A DNA stretch of 64,000 nt from assembly GCA_963761005.1 (NCBI GenBank), contig CAVXFK010000027.1, positions 310,001 to 374,000 on the forward strand, written 5' to 3'. Of this stretch, positions 46,706-55,424 are shown in pieces. Source of the stretch: DASWJZ01 sp963761005. Its GTDB lineage: Bacteria; Pseudomonadota; Alphaproteobacteria; Rhizobiales; Afifellaceae. The notes beneath the pieces are model-generated. The model saw only the letters and a program-made list of their open reading frames with translations. It made no database searches and was not told the DNA's origin. The position numbers were made by a program, and so were the translations under genes. Each line of letters begins with the position of its first letter. Position 1 is the stretch's first letter.

Positions 46706-49291
46706 TCATTCGCTGAGCAGCCGCTCCAGATAATCGAGCTCGTAGCGCGGGCGGAAGCGCTCGCCGAGGCGCTGGCGAATCGCTTCGAGGATGCGCCGCG
46801 CGCGCTCCACGTCGATCTCGTCGGGCACCTTCACCGTCTGGCCGAGGTCAGGACCTTCGGTGCGTTGCGGGCGGCCGAGCGGGTCACGGTCGCCGGTGGT
46901 GCGACCGCCTAGTTGCTGGCCCTGCTGGCCGGGCTGCTGCGCGTAGAGCTGCTGCATCATCCCTTGCAGACCCTGGCGCAGCGCGTCGAGCGCCTCGCCC
47001 TGATAGCCGTATGCGTCGCCGGGAGACTGATCGCCGAGCGAGCGCGTGGCGTCGCCCATGGCGCGGCCGGCGCGGCCGAGCGAGCGTCCAAGCTCGTCGC
47101 CGGGCTGGTTGCCTTCGCCGTTCTGGCCCTGCTGACCCTGGCCGGCTTGCTGTCCCTGCTGCCCTTGCATCTCCTGAAGGAGCTTCTTCAGCCGCTCGGA
47201 GAGCTGTGACTGGCCCTCCTGCAGCTGGCGCATCAGCTGGTCGAACTCTTCGGGCGAAAGCGGACCTTGATCGCTCTGCTGTCCGCTCCTCTGGCCGGGC
47301 CGGCGGCCCTGGTTCAGCTGGAAGGTGTTATCCATCAGCCGCTGCTGCTCGCGCATCATCTGCGAAAGCTCGTCCATCTGGCGCAGCGCCTCCTGATCCA
47401 TCGGCGACGTCTGTCCGTTCTGCGCCGATTGCAGGTTATCGAGCATCTGCTGCAGCTGGCTCAGAAGCTCGCGCGCGGCGTCGCGGTCGCCGAGCTTTGC
47501 TAGGTTCTCGATGCGGTCGAGGAGGTTCTGGATGTCCTGGTTGGACAGCGTCTGCATGTTACGGTCCAACGTTTGCGGCAGGTTCTGAATGCCCTTCTTC
47601 GCCATCTCCGCCATATAGCTCTGCAGGAAGTCCTGCATCGCCTGGCGAAGCTCCTGCATGAGGCGGGAGATCTCCTCTTGCGACGCGCCGTCCTTCAGCG
47701 CCTGTTCGAGCGCCTGGCGGGCGGCGGTCAGTCGCTGCTCCGCATCCGACATGTCGCCGTCCTCGATGTCGCGCGCCATCGACCAGAGATAGGCGACCAC
47801 GCCGCGAAGATCGTCGTCGGTGCGGGCATTGACGAGACGGTGGTAGGCGAAGCGCAGCCCGAGATAGACACCGGAATCCGAGAGCTTCTCCGGCGCGAGC
47901 GTCAGCGCATCGAGCGCGGTCGCGACAAGCTGCCTCTTGTTGGCATCGAGCGCCAGAATCTGGCGCTGCTCGATCAGCGCACGCGCAAGCGGGTTGTAGA
48001 ACGGCCGCGCGGGAAGGGTCATCGTGCCGGGATCGGTCGGCCGTGCCTCCTGTCCGGCGGCGTCCTTCACGACCGCGTCGGCTTCGACCTCAAGCCCGGC
48101 ATACGGGTGCGACTCGAGGCGTCCGTCGGCGCGCGCCGTGCCGTCGCGCGCCTGGCTGCGGTCGATCCGAAGCGGAAGCTTCGGCGCCTCAACGAGCGGA
48201 TGCGCATCCGGTGCCTGTGGCTTGGCGGGGCGGAACGTGACCGACCCGTCCGTCACGCCGTAATCGTCGGTGACGTGAAAGGTGAGCTGGAACGATCCGC
48301 TGTGGTTCACCGTGAGCGGCCCGCGCGCGATCGTCGGAGGGTGGTCCTCGATGGTCTTTATCGTGTAGGAGGTCGTCGCATTCCGCTCCGCGATTGCGAC
48401 CGTCGCATCCTGGTCGACAACGGCCTCGTAGCTGCGGATCACGTCCTTGGATTCGCCCGGGCGGCTCTCCACCGTCGGCGTCAACGTATCCTTGCCGGCG
48501 GCGGTCGTGAGCGACACTTGCGCGGGATCGCGCGAGACGACGCGCACGGAAAGCTTGCTTCCTTCCGGGACGTTGACCGGCGTCGTCGCGGCGTCGGCGC
48601 GGCGCGACAGGAAGACCGGCGCCTGATGCGTGTAGGCTGGCGGGTCGATCCAGGCATCGATGCGCGCGGCGATCGGGGTGTGCACCACGGCCACCGGCGA
48701 AAAGGCTTCGGTCAGGCGTGTCGTCCACTCGCCCCAGGAGACCGCGAAGGCGAGAACGAGGAGGACGGGCACGGCGAAGCGCAGTGCGTTCGGATCGCGC
48801 GCCGCCATGTTCGGGTGCGGCGTGCCGGCCCGCAGATTCTCAAGCGAGGCATAGAGACGTGCCTGCTCGGCGGCCCACAGCGCCTTCGCCGCGGCATCGT
48901 CCGCGACCGGCGAGATCGTGTCGCTTAGGCCACGGGCCGGCCGATGCGGCAGGTCGGAGACGCGCTCGACCCGGCGCATCGCCTCGGTGCGCCCGGGAAT
49001 TGAGACGCGGGCGAGCCAGAACAGGGCGACGAGGAGGGCAAGCGCGAGAAGGCCGAGCGTCCCAAGCCGAAGCCAGTCGCCGCCGAGCCGCCAATAACCG
49101 AACCAGGAGAGGACGACGAACGCGCCGGCGACCGAGATGATCGGAACAAGGCGCGGCCACAGCGCTTCTACGGCAAGCGAAAGCCGTGCGCGGCGGATCG
49201 CGCTTTCGAGGCGGTCCAGCCGGAAATCTCTCGTTTCCGCAACCTTCGACAGAATTGGTTCTCGCCGTTTGCGCTGCACAAAAGGTAGCAC
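46706..49291 (-). CDS. DUF4175 / TIGR02302 family membrane protein
   Basis: 861 aa. Two hydrophobic segments near the N-terminus (about 48-66 and 78-95) and another about 170-185, then a large domain (IAARIDAWIDPPAYTHQAPVFL, VNVPEGSKLSVRV) and a long Gln-rich helical C-terminal half (QELRQAMQDFLQSYMAEMAKKG, QQGQQAGQGQQGQNGEGNQ). This architecture is the alphaproteobacterial TIGR02302 family, function unknown; an envelope role is supposed. Begins at GTG 49291. Ends tail-to-tail with the response regulator, 6 bp away. Confidence 0.92.
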   Translation of the reverse strand: MLPFVQRKRREPILSKVAETRDFRLDRLESAIRRARLSLAVEALWPRLVPIISVAGAFVVLSWFGYWRLGGDWLRLGTLGLLALALLVALFWLARVSIPGRTEAMRRVERVSDLPHRPARGLSDTISPVADDAAAKALWAAEQARLYASLENLRAGTPHPNMAARDPNALRFAVPVLLVLAFAVSWGEWTTRLTEAFSPVAVVHTPIAARIDAWIDPPAYTHQAPVFLSRRADAATTPVNVPEGSKLSVRVVSRDPAQVSLTTAAGKDTLTPTVESRPGESKDVIRSYEAVVDQDATVAIAERNATTSYTIKTIEDHPPTIARGPLTVNHSGSFQLTFHVTDDYGVTDGSVTFRPAKPQAPDAHPLVEAPKLPLRIDRSQARDGTARADGRLESHPYAGLEVEADAVVKDAAGQEARPTDPGTMTLPARPFYNPLARALIEQRQILALDANKRQLVATALDALTLAPEKLSDSGVYLGLRFAYHRLVNARTDDDLRGVVAYLWSMARDIEDGDMSDAEQRLTAARQALEQALKDGASQEEISRLMQELRQAMQDFLQSYMAEMAKKGIQNLPQTLDRNMQTLSNQDIQNLLDRIENLAKLGDRDAARELLSQLQQMLDNLQSAQNGQTSPMDQEALRQMDELSQMMREQQRLMDNTFQLNQGRRPGQRSGQQSDQGPLSPEEFDQLMRQLQEGQSQLSERLKKLLQEMQGQQGQQAGQGQQGQNGEGNQPGDELGRSLGRAGRAMGDATRSLGDQSPGDAYGYQGEALDALRQGLQGMMQQLYAQQPGQQGQQLGGRTTGDRDPLGRPQRTEGPDLGQTVKVPDEIDVERARRILEAIRQRLGERFRPRYELDYLERLLSE

Positions 49292-49349
49292 AAGTTACCA
49301 GAATGGCGACAGAATGGCGGTCACGGCGTCGTGTTCCCCAAGGGGGGCG

Positions 49350-49367
49350 GGCGTCCCTGCGGACGCC
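49350..49367. terminator. hairpin downstream of the 141-aa gene
   Basis: GGCGTCC-CTGC-GGACGCC, a perfect 7-bp stem in the 115-bp gap between the 141-aa gene and DUF4175. No T-run follows on the minus strand, so it is a weak candidate; it may end the islet transcript or only stabilise it. Confidence 0.35.
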
Positions 49368-49406
49368 AGTAGCCCCGAGGCGGACAACTCTTGCAGAGAC
49401 GCGCTG

Positions 49407-49832
49407 CTATTTGATCAGGGTGGCGATTGTCAGCAGGCTCTTCAGGACGGCGTCGACGCCCTTAATCAGGCGTTGGACGTTCTGAACCTTCTCGACGATG
49501 CCCTCGACGGCTTTCTTCTCGGCCTGAAGGGATTTGTTGATCTGCCCGACCTTGCCGATCATGTCCGCAACTTCACTTGAGGAATCAAGCTGGGCGAACT
49601 CGAGCATGACGATTTCGTTCTTTCTTGCTCTGATCTTGTCGAGCTCGGCCTCCTCGCCGTCGATCTCGGCCAGCTCAGCCTCGGTCGGCGCGCGCATGAT
49701 GAAGGCGTTCTGCAGCTCAAGAATCTTGTCGAAGTGGGCACGCTGCTGCCGGTCAAGCTCGCTCAGGAGAGCGTCATTCGAGGCTGCCAGCGCGGCGAAA
49801 GCTGCCTTACGCGTCTTGTCCGTATCAGCCAT
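49407..49832 (-). CDS. 141-aa helical/coiled-coil protein, unknown
   Basis: Almost wholly helical by appearance: ALAASNDALLSELDRQQRAHFDKILELQ, ELAEIDGEEAELDKIRARKNEIVMLEFAQL, KVGQINKSLQAEKKAVEGIVEKVQNVQRLIKGVDAVLKSLLTIATLIK. No signal peptide; the last 20 residues are amphipathic to hydrophobic. No family recognised. It follows a lipoprotein gene by 25 bp on the same strand, so the two may act as a pair. Position between DUF4175 and lysA looks like an insertion. Confidence 0.75.
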   Translation of the reverse strand: MADTDKTRKAAFAALAASNDALLSELDRQQRAHFDKILELQNAFIMRAPTEAELAEIDGEEAELDKIRARKNEIVMLEFAQLDSSSEVADMIGKVGQINKSLQAEKKAVEGIVEKVQNVQRLIKGVDAVLKSLLTIATLIK

Positions 49833-49857
49833 GTGTGTCCCCTTGCGCCGCAGACGG

Positions 49858-50823
49858 TCACGTCGTTGTCTTCAGGTCCTTCAGCTTCTTTGCCGCTGCA
49901 GCCGCCTTGGCAGCCTCAGCAGAAAGCTCGTTGAGGACCGGCCAAAGATCCTTGAACGAGGCCGTTCGGCCGCTCAGCGCGCCCGCAAGTTTCCCGTGCG
50001 CCTCATCAAGCTTTGCAAAGACATTGTCAGGGTGGCTCTGCAGGACGGCATCGTATGTCACCGCGGAGGAGCGCAGGTCAGTCAGAAGCTTCGCAGTCAC
50101 CGGTCCCCTCAGGTAGGCATGGTAGGCCGCCGTGAACTGCTTTTCGGCGGCCGAGAGCTGCACGCGTCGGCCAAGCTCCGCCGTTCTTTCGAACACCGGA
50201 GTTGCACTGGCGAAGATTGGCGCCATCCCCATCACCGCCGCACGGATCGCAGCGACCTTGCGCGCGTCCGTGTATCGTTGCAGCGCTATGGTGGCGATGT
50301 CGGTCAGCGGACCGGCGGCGGCGGCCGCTTGGGCGTTGAGCCCGCTGGCGTCCATGCCGAACATTCCCGCGGCATTGGCTGCGGTCCCCGCAAAGGCGAG
50401 GATGCTCTGCTTCACGCCGTCCGTCGCCTGGCTCAACGCCACCGGGTCACCGGCCGTTGCGATTGCCTGGAGACCGGCCGCGTAGTCGGCGATGCCTTGC
50501 ATCAGTGCCGCAACGTAGTCGCTGCTTGGCGTGAACGGCGCTTGCGCGCCGCTTGGCGTGAAGACGACGAGGCGGCAGCGGGGAGCGCGGTCGACGCAGT
50601 CGCCTGTCATAGCCTTCACCGGACGGCCCGCGGACGCCAAAGCCCAGTCGTTTGCGGAGGTGACGAGCGCCGCATCCAGCGCGTCGGTCTCGTCGTCGAG
50701 GGACTTCTTCGCGACCTTTGTAGCGTCGGCGAAGGAGACGATCACAGGCTGAACCTGGCTCGTTGTGCAAGCAGAGAAGACCAGACAGGTGGCAGCCGTT
50801 ACGACGACGCGAAGTCTCGACAT
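49858..50823 (-). CDS. putative lipoprotein, 321 aa, unknown
   Basis: Signal MSRLRVVVTAATCLVFSAC with a lipobox-like FSAC (Cys19). The mature protein is rich in alanine and long helices, e.g. DATKVAKKSLDDETDALDAAL, and ends with a Lys/Ala helix EAAKAAAAAKKLKDLKTTT. Two further cysteines (GDC, RCR) may pair. GGGGGAGG precedes ATG at 50823. No family is recognised. First of a likely two-gene operon with the 141-aa helical gene; not part of the conserved lysA neighbourhood as I know it. Confidence 0.75.
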   Translation of the reverse strand: MSRLRVVVTAATCLVFSACTTSQVQPVIVSFADATKVAKKSLDDETDALDAALVTSANDWALASAGRPVKAMTGDCVDRAPRCRLVVFTPSGAQAPFTPSSDYVAALMQGIADYAAGLQAIATAGDPVALSQATDGVKQSILAFAGTAANAAGMFGMDASGLNAQAAAAAGPLTDIATIALQRYTDARKVAAIRAAVMGMAPIFASATPVFERTAELGRRVQLSAAEKQFTAAYHAYLRGPVTAKLLTDLRSSAVTYDAVLQSHPDNVFAKLDEAHGKLAGALSGRTASFKDLWPVLNELSAEAAKAAAAAKKLKDLKTTT

Positions 50824-50923
50824 ATCCTCCCCCAAAGCGGGGGCGCATGAGATTTCAGGGAATGACCGGGCGCCCCAATGAGCCTACCCACAGTTGCACG
50901 GTCGGGGCCCGCTCGCAAGCGTC

Positions 50924-52186
50924 TCAGGCGAGCCAGTCCGGCATGCGGTCGAGCCCGATCAGCGCGTCGTAGGTCTCGCGGGGGCGGATGACGGCGAATT
51001 CGCTACCCTTGACCAGAACCTCGGGCACGAGAAGCCTGGAGTTGTAGGTGCCCGACTGCACAGCGCCGTAGGCGCCGGCCGAATAGACGGCGAGGAGGTC
51101 GCCCGGCTTCGGCCGGGGCAGCGCCCGCCCGCGTGCGAAGAAATCGCCGGTCTCGCAGATCGGCCCGACCACGTCGCAGACGATCTCGTCGGCCTCCGTC
51201 TCGTTCACCGGGCCGATCCGATGATACGCGTCGTAAAGCGTCGGGCGGACGAGGTCGTTCATCGCCGCGTCGACGATGACGAAGGTGCGGTCGCCGCCGT
51301 CCTTCACGTAGATCACCTCGGTGACGAGGATGCCGGCATTGCCGGCGATGAGCCGCCCGGGCTCGAAGAGCACGCGGCAGCCGATCTTGTTCATGTGCTT
51401 CTTCACCGTCTCGGCATAGGCGGTCGGAAGCGGCGGTGCCGCGACGTCGTCGCGGTAGGGGATGCCGAGCCCGCCGCCGAGATCGACGTGCTCGATCGCA
51501 TGCCCGTCGGCGCGAAGCTCGACGGCGAGCTCCGAGATCAGCCGGAAGGCGTTGTCGAAGGGCTCAAGGTCGGTGAGCTGGCTGCCGATATGGGTGTCGA
51601 TGCCGACCACATGGATACCGGGCAGCGCCGCCGCGGTTCGATAGACCTCGCGAGCGCGGCCGAAGGGCACGCCGAACTTGTTCTCCTTGCGGCCGGTCGC
51701 GATCTTCTCGTGCGTCATGGCGTCGACGTCGGGGTTGATTCGGATCGAGATGCGCGCCTTCTTCCCGCGTTCTGCGGCAAGCTCCGAGAGAAGCTGAAGC
51801 TCGCCTTCCGATTCCACGTTGAAGCAAAGAATGCCGACATCGAGCCCGAAGGCGAGCTCGTGCTCCGTCTTCCCGACGCCGGAGAAGACGATCTTCTCCG
51901 CCGGGATGCCGGCGGCGAGCGCGCGTCGAAGCTCGCCTTCCGAAACCACGTCCGCCCCGGCGCCGAGCCGCCCGAGCGTTGCGATCACTGCTTGATTGGA
52001 GTTCGCCTTCAGCGAATAGAAGATCGCATGGTCGAGGCCGGCAAAGGCCTCGTCGAAGACGCGGTAGTGCCGCGTCAGCGTTGCAGTCGAATAGCAGTAG
52101 AAGGGCGTGCCGACCTCCCTCGCGATCGTCGGCACCGGCACGCTCTCGGCGTGGAGCACGCCCTCTCGATGCGCGAAATGATGCAA
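50924..52186 (-). CDS. lysA: diaminopimelate decarboxylase
   Basis: 420 aa PLP enzyme, last step of lysine synthesis. PLP lysine in FYSLKANSNQ, FSGVGKTEHEL, HIGSQLTDLEPF, VDLGGGLGIPY, LFEPGRLIAGNAG, VVGPICETGDFFARGR (active-site Cys/Glu), and YSAGAYGAVQSGTYNSR. The start looks like TTG at 52186, giving the normal MHHFAHREGVLHAESVPV end; no ATG stands near. Follows lptM by 9 bp. Confidence 0.96.
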   Translation of the reverse strand: MHHFAHREGVLHAESVPVPTIAREVGTPFYCYSTATLTRHYRVFDEAFAGLDHAIFYSLKANSNQAVIATLGRLGAGADVVSEGELRRALAAGIPAEKIVFSGVGKTEHELAFGLDVGILCFNVESEGELQLLSELAAERGKKARISIRINPDVDAMTHEKIATGRKENKFGVPFGRAREVYRTAAALPGIHVVGIDTHIGSQLTDLEPFDNAFRLISELAVELRADGHAIEHVDLGGGLGIPYRDDVAAPPLPTAYAETVKKHMNKIGCRVLFEPGRLIAGNAGILVTEVIYVKDGGDRTFVIVDAAMNDLVRPTLYDAYHRIGPVNETEADEIVCDVVGPICETGDFFARGRALPRPKPGDLLAVYSAGAYGAVQSGTYNSRLLVPEVLVKGSEFAVIRPRETYDALIGLDRMPDWLA

Positions 52187-52195
52187 GACGGAGCC

Positions 52196-52441
52196 CTAGA
52201 GGAGGAAGTCGAGGAAGAAGCGCTTCGGCGCGTCTTTGGGTGGCGGTGCCGTCACCGCCTCGGCGTTGCCGGTCGAGCCCGGGTCGAGCGGCGAAATTCC
52301 GCCGCCGGGCGGGGCCGGGGTGGCAACCGCCGCCGGAGCGGCCTTCGTCGTTGCGCCCGGCGGCTCAAGGTCGCCGCGCCGCCCGCAGGCTGCGAGCGCG
52401 AGGAGAGCAACGAGGGCAATGACGAGCGTGCGGCGTGGCAT
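52196..52441 (-). CDS. lptM: small lipoprotein LptM-like
   Basis: 81 aa. Signal MPRRTLVIALVALLALAAC with Cys19 as lipid anchor, then GRRGDLEPPG, the conserved start of the LptM (formerly YifL) family. The rest is Pro/Ala-rich, ending KDAPKRFFLDFLL. LptM helps oxidative maturation of the LptD lipopolysaccharide translocon. Sits in the usual place between argH and lysA. Confidence 0.9.
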   Translation of the reverse strand: MPRRTLVIALVALLALAACGRRGDLEPPGATTKAAPAAVATPAPPGGGISPLDPGSTGNAEAVTAPPPKDAPKRFFLDFLL

Positions 52442-52463
52442 GGCTTCTTCCGTTCGCGCCGGA

Positions 52464-53897
52464 CTATAACGGACGCGGCCGGCCGCGCACCCCGATTCTC
52501 GCAGGCGTCTCTGCTTCGGCGGCGAGCCGCTTCGCCCAGGCGCGCGCAGCCTTCCTGACGTTCTTCGGCGCTGTGCCGCCTTCGCTCGCGCGGCTCGCGA
52601 CGGACGCCTCGGCGGAGAGAACGTCGAACACCTTCGGCGTGATCGCCGGGTGGATCGCCTTCAGCGCTGCAAGCGGCATGTCGGCGAGCGCGATCTTGCG
52701 CTTCGCCGCCTCGGCGACGATCGCGCCGGTCACGCGATGCGCCTCGCGGAAGGGAAGCCCCGCATCGCGCACGAGCCAGTCGGCGAGATCGGTCGCGGTG
52801 GCGTAGCCGAGGCCGGCGGCCTTCGCCATCGCCCCGGTGTCGGGCTCCATGTCCTTCACCATCGCGGTCATCGCGGCGAGCGCGAGCGACAGATTCGAAA
52901 GCGCGTCGAAGACCTGTTCCTTGTCCTCCTGCATGTCTTTCGAATAGGCGAGCGGCAGGCCCTTCATCACGATGCAGAGCGCGGTCAGCGCGCCGACGAT
53001 GCGTCCCGCCTTGGCGCGGACGAGCTCGGCGGCGTCGGGGTTGCGCTTCTGCGGCATGATTGAGGAGCCGGTGGTGAAACGGTCGGAGAAGCGGACGAAG
53101 CCGAACTGCACCGAGCACCAGAGCACGATCTCCTCGGCGAAGCGCGAGAGGTGGATCGAAGCGATCGAGGCGGAGGCGAGCGCCTCCAGCGCAAAGTCGC
53201 GATCGGAGACGGCGTCGAGCGAGTTCGCCGCCGGGCGGTCGAAGCCAAGCGCCTTCGCGGTCGCATTTCGGTCGATTGGAAATGCGGTGCCCGCGAGCGC
53301 CGCTGCACCGAGCGGCGATTCGTTCAGCCGCCTGCGGCAGTCGGCGAAGCGCCCGCGGTCGCGCGCGAACATCTCGACGTAAGCGAGAAGATGATGGCCG
53401 AAGGTGACAGGTTGCGCGCTTTGAAGATGCGTGAAGCCGGGCATCACGTCGCTTGCATGCGCCTCTGCTTTTATGGCGAGCGCCTCTTGCAAGGCGCGGA
53501 GCTGCGCGTCGATCCCGTCGATCGCGTCGCGTACCCAGAGGCGGAAATCGGTCGCCACCTGGTCGTTCCTGGAACGTGCGGTGTGAAGGCGCCCCGCCGG
53601 CTCGCCGATCATCGCCGTCAGCCGCGCTTCCACGTTCATGTGGATGTCCTCGAGCGCGCGCGAGAAGGTGAAGCGGCCGTCAGCGATTTCTGACGCGATC
53701 TTGTCCAGGCCCGCGACGATTTGTTTCGCATCCGCGGCCGAAATGATGCCTTGTTCGGCAAGCATTTGCGCGTGGGCACGCGAGCCCGCTATGTCATGCG
53801 GAGCGAGCGCCCGGTCGAAGTCGATCGAGGCGTTGATCTCTTCCATGATGGCGTCGGGGGCCTCGCTGAAGCGTCCGCCCCACATCTTGTTCTTCAT
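52464..53897 (-). CDS. argH: argininosuccinate lyase
   Basis: 477 aa, last step of arginine synthesis. MWGGRFSEAPDAIMEEIN start, EDIHMNVEARL, LHTARSRNDQVATD, GFTHLQSAQPVTFGHHLLAY, and signature GSSIMPQKRNPDAAELVRAK. C-terminus is Ala/Arg-rich and slightly longer than usual. Its ATG is only 25 bp from the divergent tlpA ATG, so their promoters must overlap each other's coding starts. Confidence 0.97.
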   Translation of the reverse strand: MKNKMWGGRFSEAPDAIMEEINASIDFDRALAPHDIAGSRAHAQMLAEQGIISAADAKQIVAGLDKIASEIADGRFTFSRALEDIHMNVEARLTAMIGEPAGRLHTARSRNDQVATDFRLWVRDAIDGIDAQLRALQEALAIKAEAHASDVMPGFTHLQSAQPVTFGHHLLAYVEMFARDRGRFADCRRRLNESPLGAAALAGTAFPIDRNATAKALGFDRPAANSLDAVSDRDFALEALASASIASIHLSRFAEEIVLWCSVQFGFVRFSDRFTTGSSIMPQKRNPDAAELVRAKAGRIVGALTALCIVMKGLPLAYSKDMQEDKEQVFDALSNLSLALAAMTAMVKDMEPDTGAMAKAAGLGYATATDLADWLVRDAGLPFREAHRVTGAIVAEAAKRKIALADMPLAALKAIHPAITPKVFDVLSAEASVASRASEGGTAPKNVRKAARAWAKRLAAEAETPARIGVRGRPRPL

Positions 53898-53922
53898 GGT
53901 CCCTCGTCAGGAGGCGCTATCG

Positions 53923-54591
53923 ATGGCCGAAAGGCAAAAAGGCTCGATCGTATCCGCCCGGCTCATCGCGGCCGCGGTCGCCGTCGCGGTCGCCCTCTCG
54001 GCCGGGATATACGTGACCCTTAAGGGCCAAGGCAACGGCAGCGCCTCCGCCGCCTGCGTTGCATCGAAGACGCTCGCCCAGTCGCTCGACCCGCTGGCCA
54101 AGGGCGAGCTTGCCGCGTTCCAGGTCGCGCGCGACCCGGACAAGCTGTCTGACCTCGCCTTCATGGGGCCGCAGGGGCAGCCGATGACGCTTGCCGACTT
54201 CGAGGGCAGGGTGGTGCTCGTCAACCTCTGGGCGACCTGGTGCGGCCCCTGTCGCAAGGAGATGCCGGCGCTCGACCGCCTTGCAGGAGAGCTCTCGGGG
54301 CCCGACTTCTCGGTGGTGCCGGTCTCGATCGACATCGGGGACACGGGGCGGCCGGCGGCGTACCTGGAGCAGATCGGCGTCAAGAACCTGCCGCTCTATA
54401 CAGACCAGACGACGGAGATATTCGAGGGCATGAAGAAGCGGCATCTCGCGCTCGGGCTGCCGGTGACAGTGCTCCTCGACCGCAACGGCTGCCGTCTCGG
54501 GCACATCAACGGTCCGGCCGTGTGGGACAGCGAGGACGGCAAGCGGCTGATCGAGGCGGCAATCAAGCCGGAATCCGCCGCCCAGAGCTAA
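53923..54591 (+). CDS. tlpA: TlpA-like membrane-anchored thiol:disulfide oxidoreductase
   Basis: 222 aa. One N-terminal transmembrane anchor (about 11-32), then a periplasmic thioredoxin fold: LADFEGRVVLVNLWATWCGPCRKEMPALDRL with catalytic C107 and C110, VVPVSIDIGDTGRPAAYLEQIGV and GLPVTVLLDRNGCRLGHINGPAVWDS. TlpA/CycY types reduce cytochrome c or Cu-centre partners. AGGAGG precedes ATG at 53923; the upstream ATG at 53896 is less likely. Standing next to argH is the usual place in Hyphomicrobiales. Confidence 0.93.
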   Translation: MAERQKGSIVSARLIAAAVAVAVALSAGIYVTLKGQGNGSASAACVASKTLAQSLDPLAKGELAAFQVARDPDKLSDLAFMGPQGQPMTLADFEGRVVLVNLWATWCGPCRKEMPALDRLAGELSGPDFSVVPVSIDIGDTGRPAAYLEQIGVKNLPLYTDQTTEIFEGMKKRHLALGLPVTVLLDRNGCRLGHINGPAVWDSEDGKRLIEAAIKPESAAQS

Positions 54592-54628
54592 GCAGCGCGG
54601 GTAGTGACCGACGTCTTACGCAAGCATC

Positions 54629-54657
54629 TTGACGTTCGGAAAACATTTCGATTATTT
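54629..54657 (+). promoter_or_regulatory. candidate promoter of the DUF899 gene
   Basis: TTGACG (54629-54634), 17 nt, TTATTT (54652-54657). AT-rich surroundings and correct spacing; start about 27 nt before the ATG. Confidence 0.5.
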
Positions 54658-54690
54658 AACGTAATAGTTAATTGAACAGGGGGATTCCCG

Positions 54691-55417
54691 ATGAATGCCC
54701 ACAAAGTCGTTTCACGCGAGGAATGGCTGACCGCCCGATTGGCCCTGCTTGAGGAGGAAAAGCGCTTCACGCGCGAGCGCGATGCGCTCTCCGAGAAACG
54801 GCGCGCGCTTCCGTGGGTGGGGATCGACAAGGAGTACGTCTTCGAGGGTCCGCAGGGCAGGCAGACGCTTTCCGATCTCTTCGACGACTCAAGCCAACTC
54901 GTCGTCTACCATTTCATGTATCCGACCGAATGGAAGGCCGGCTGCAAAAGCTGCTCCTTCTGGGCCGACAGCTTCAACGGCATCATCGAACACCTGCGCC
55001 GGCGCGATGTCGCGATGGTCGCGATCTCCGCGGCGCCGCTACCGCAGCTCGAGGCGTTCCGCCGGCGCATGGGGTGGAGCTTTCCCTGGCTCTCGTCGGC
55101 GGGAGGCAACTTCAATCGCGATTTCGGCGTGTCTTTCACGGCGGCTGAGATCGAGGCGGGCGGTGGCGTCTACAATTTTGGCACCGCACGCTTCCGCGGT
55201 CCGGAAGCGCCGGGCATCAGCGTCTTCTACGAGGATGTGGAGGGCGCGCTCTTCCACACCTATTCCTGCTATGCGCGCGGCCTCGACATGATGAACGCCG
55301 CCTATCAGTACCCTGGACCTCGTCCCGAAAGGCCGCGACGAGGGCGCGCTCGGCTATCCGATGGAATGGCTACGGCTCAGGGACGAATACGGGGCGCCGA
55401 AGAAGCAGTCGGCCTGA
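54691..55417 (+). CDS. DUF899 thioredoxin-like protein, apparent frameshift near 3' end
   Basis: Thioredoxin-fold protein (DUF899): EWLTARLALLEEEKRFTRERDALSEKRRALPWVGIDKEYVFEGPQGRQTL, FHFMYPTEWKAGCKSCSFWADSFNG with two cysteines (CKSC), AAPLPQLEAFRRRMGWSFPWLSS, DVEGALFHTYSCYARGLDMMNAAYQY. Then an extra C at 55311-55313 shifts the frame. In the restored frame the normal end follows, YLDLVPKGRDEGALGYPMEWLRLRDEYGAPKKQSA with stop at 55415-55417. As written the frame would run to 55518, into the opposite gene. About 241 aa when restored. Peroxiredoxin-like role assumed, not shown. Confidence 0.85.
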
Positions 55418-55424
55418 CGCGGCC

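Noticed and set aside
54652..54675. CtrA site TTAA...TTAA before the DUF899 gene
   Set aside because: The spacer is 8 nt, not 7, and the region is simply AT-rich promoter DNA.
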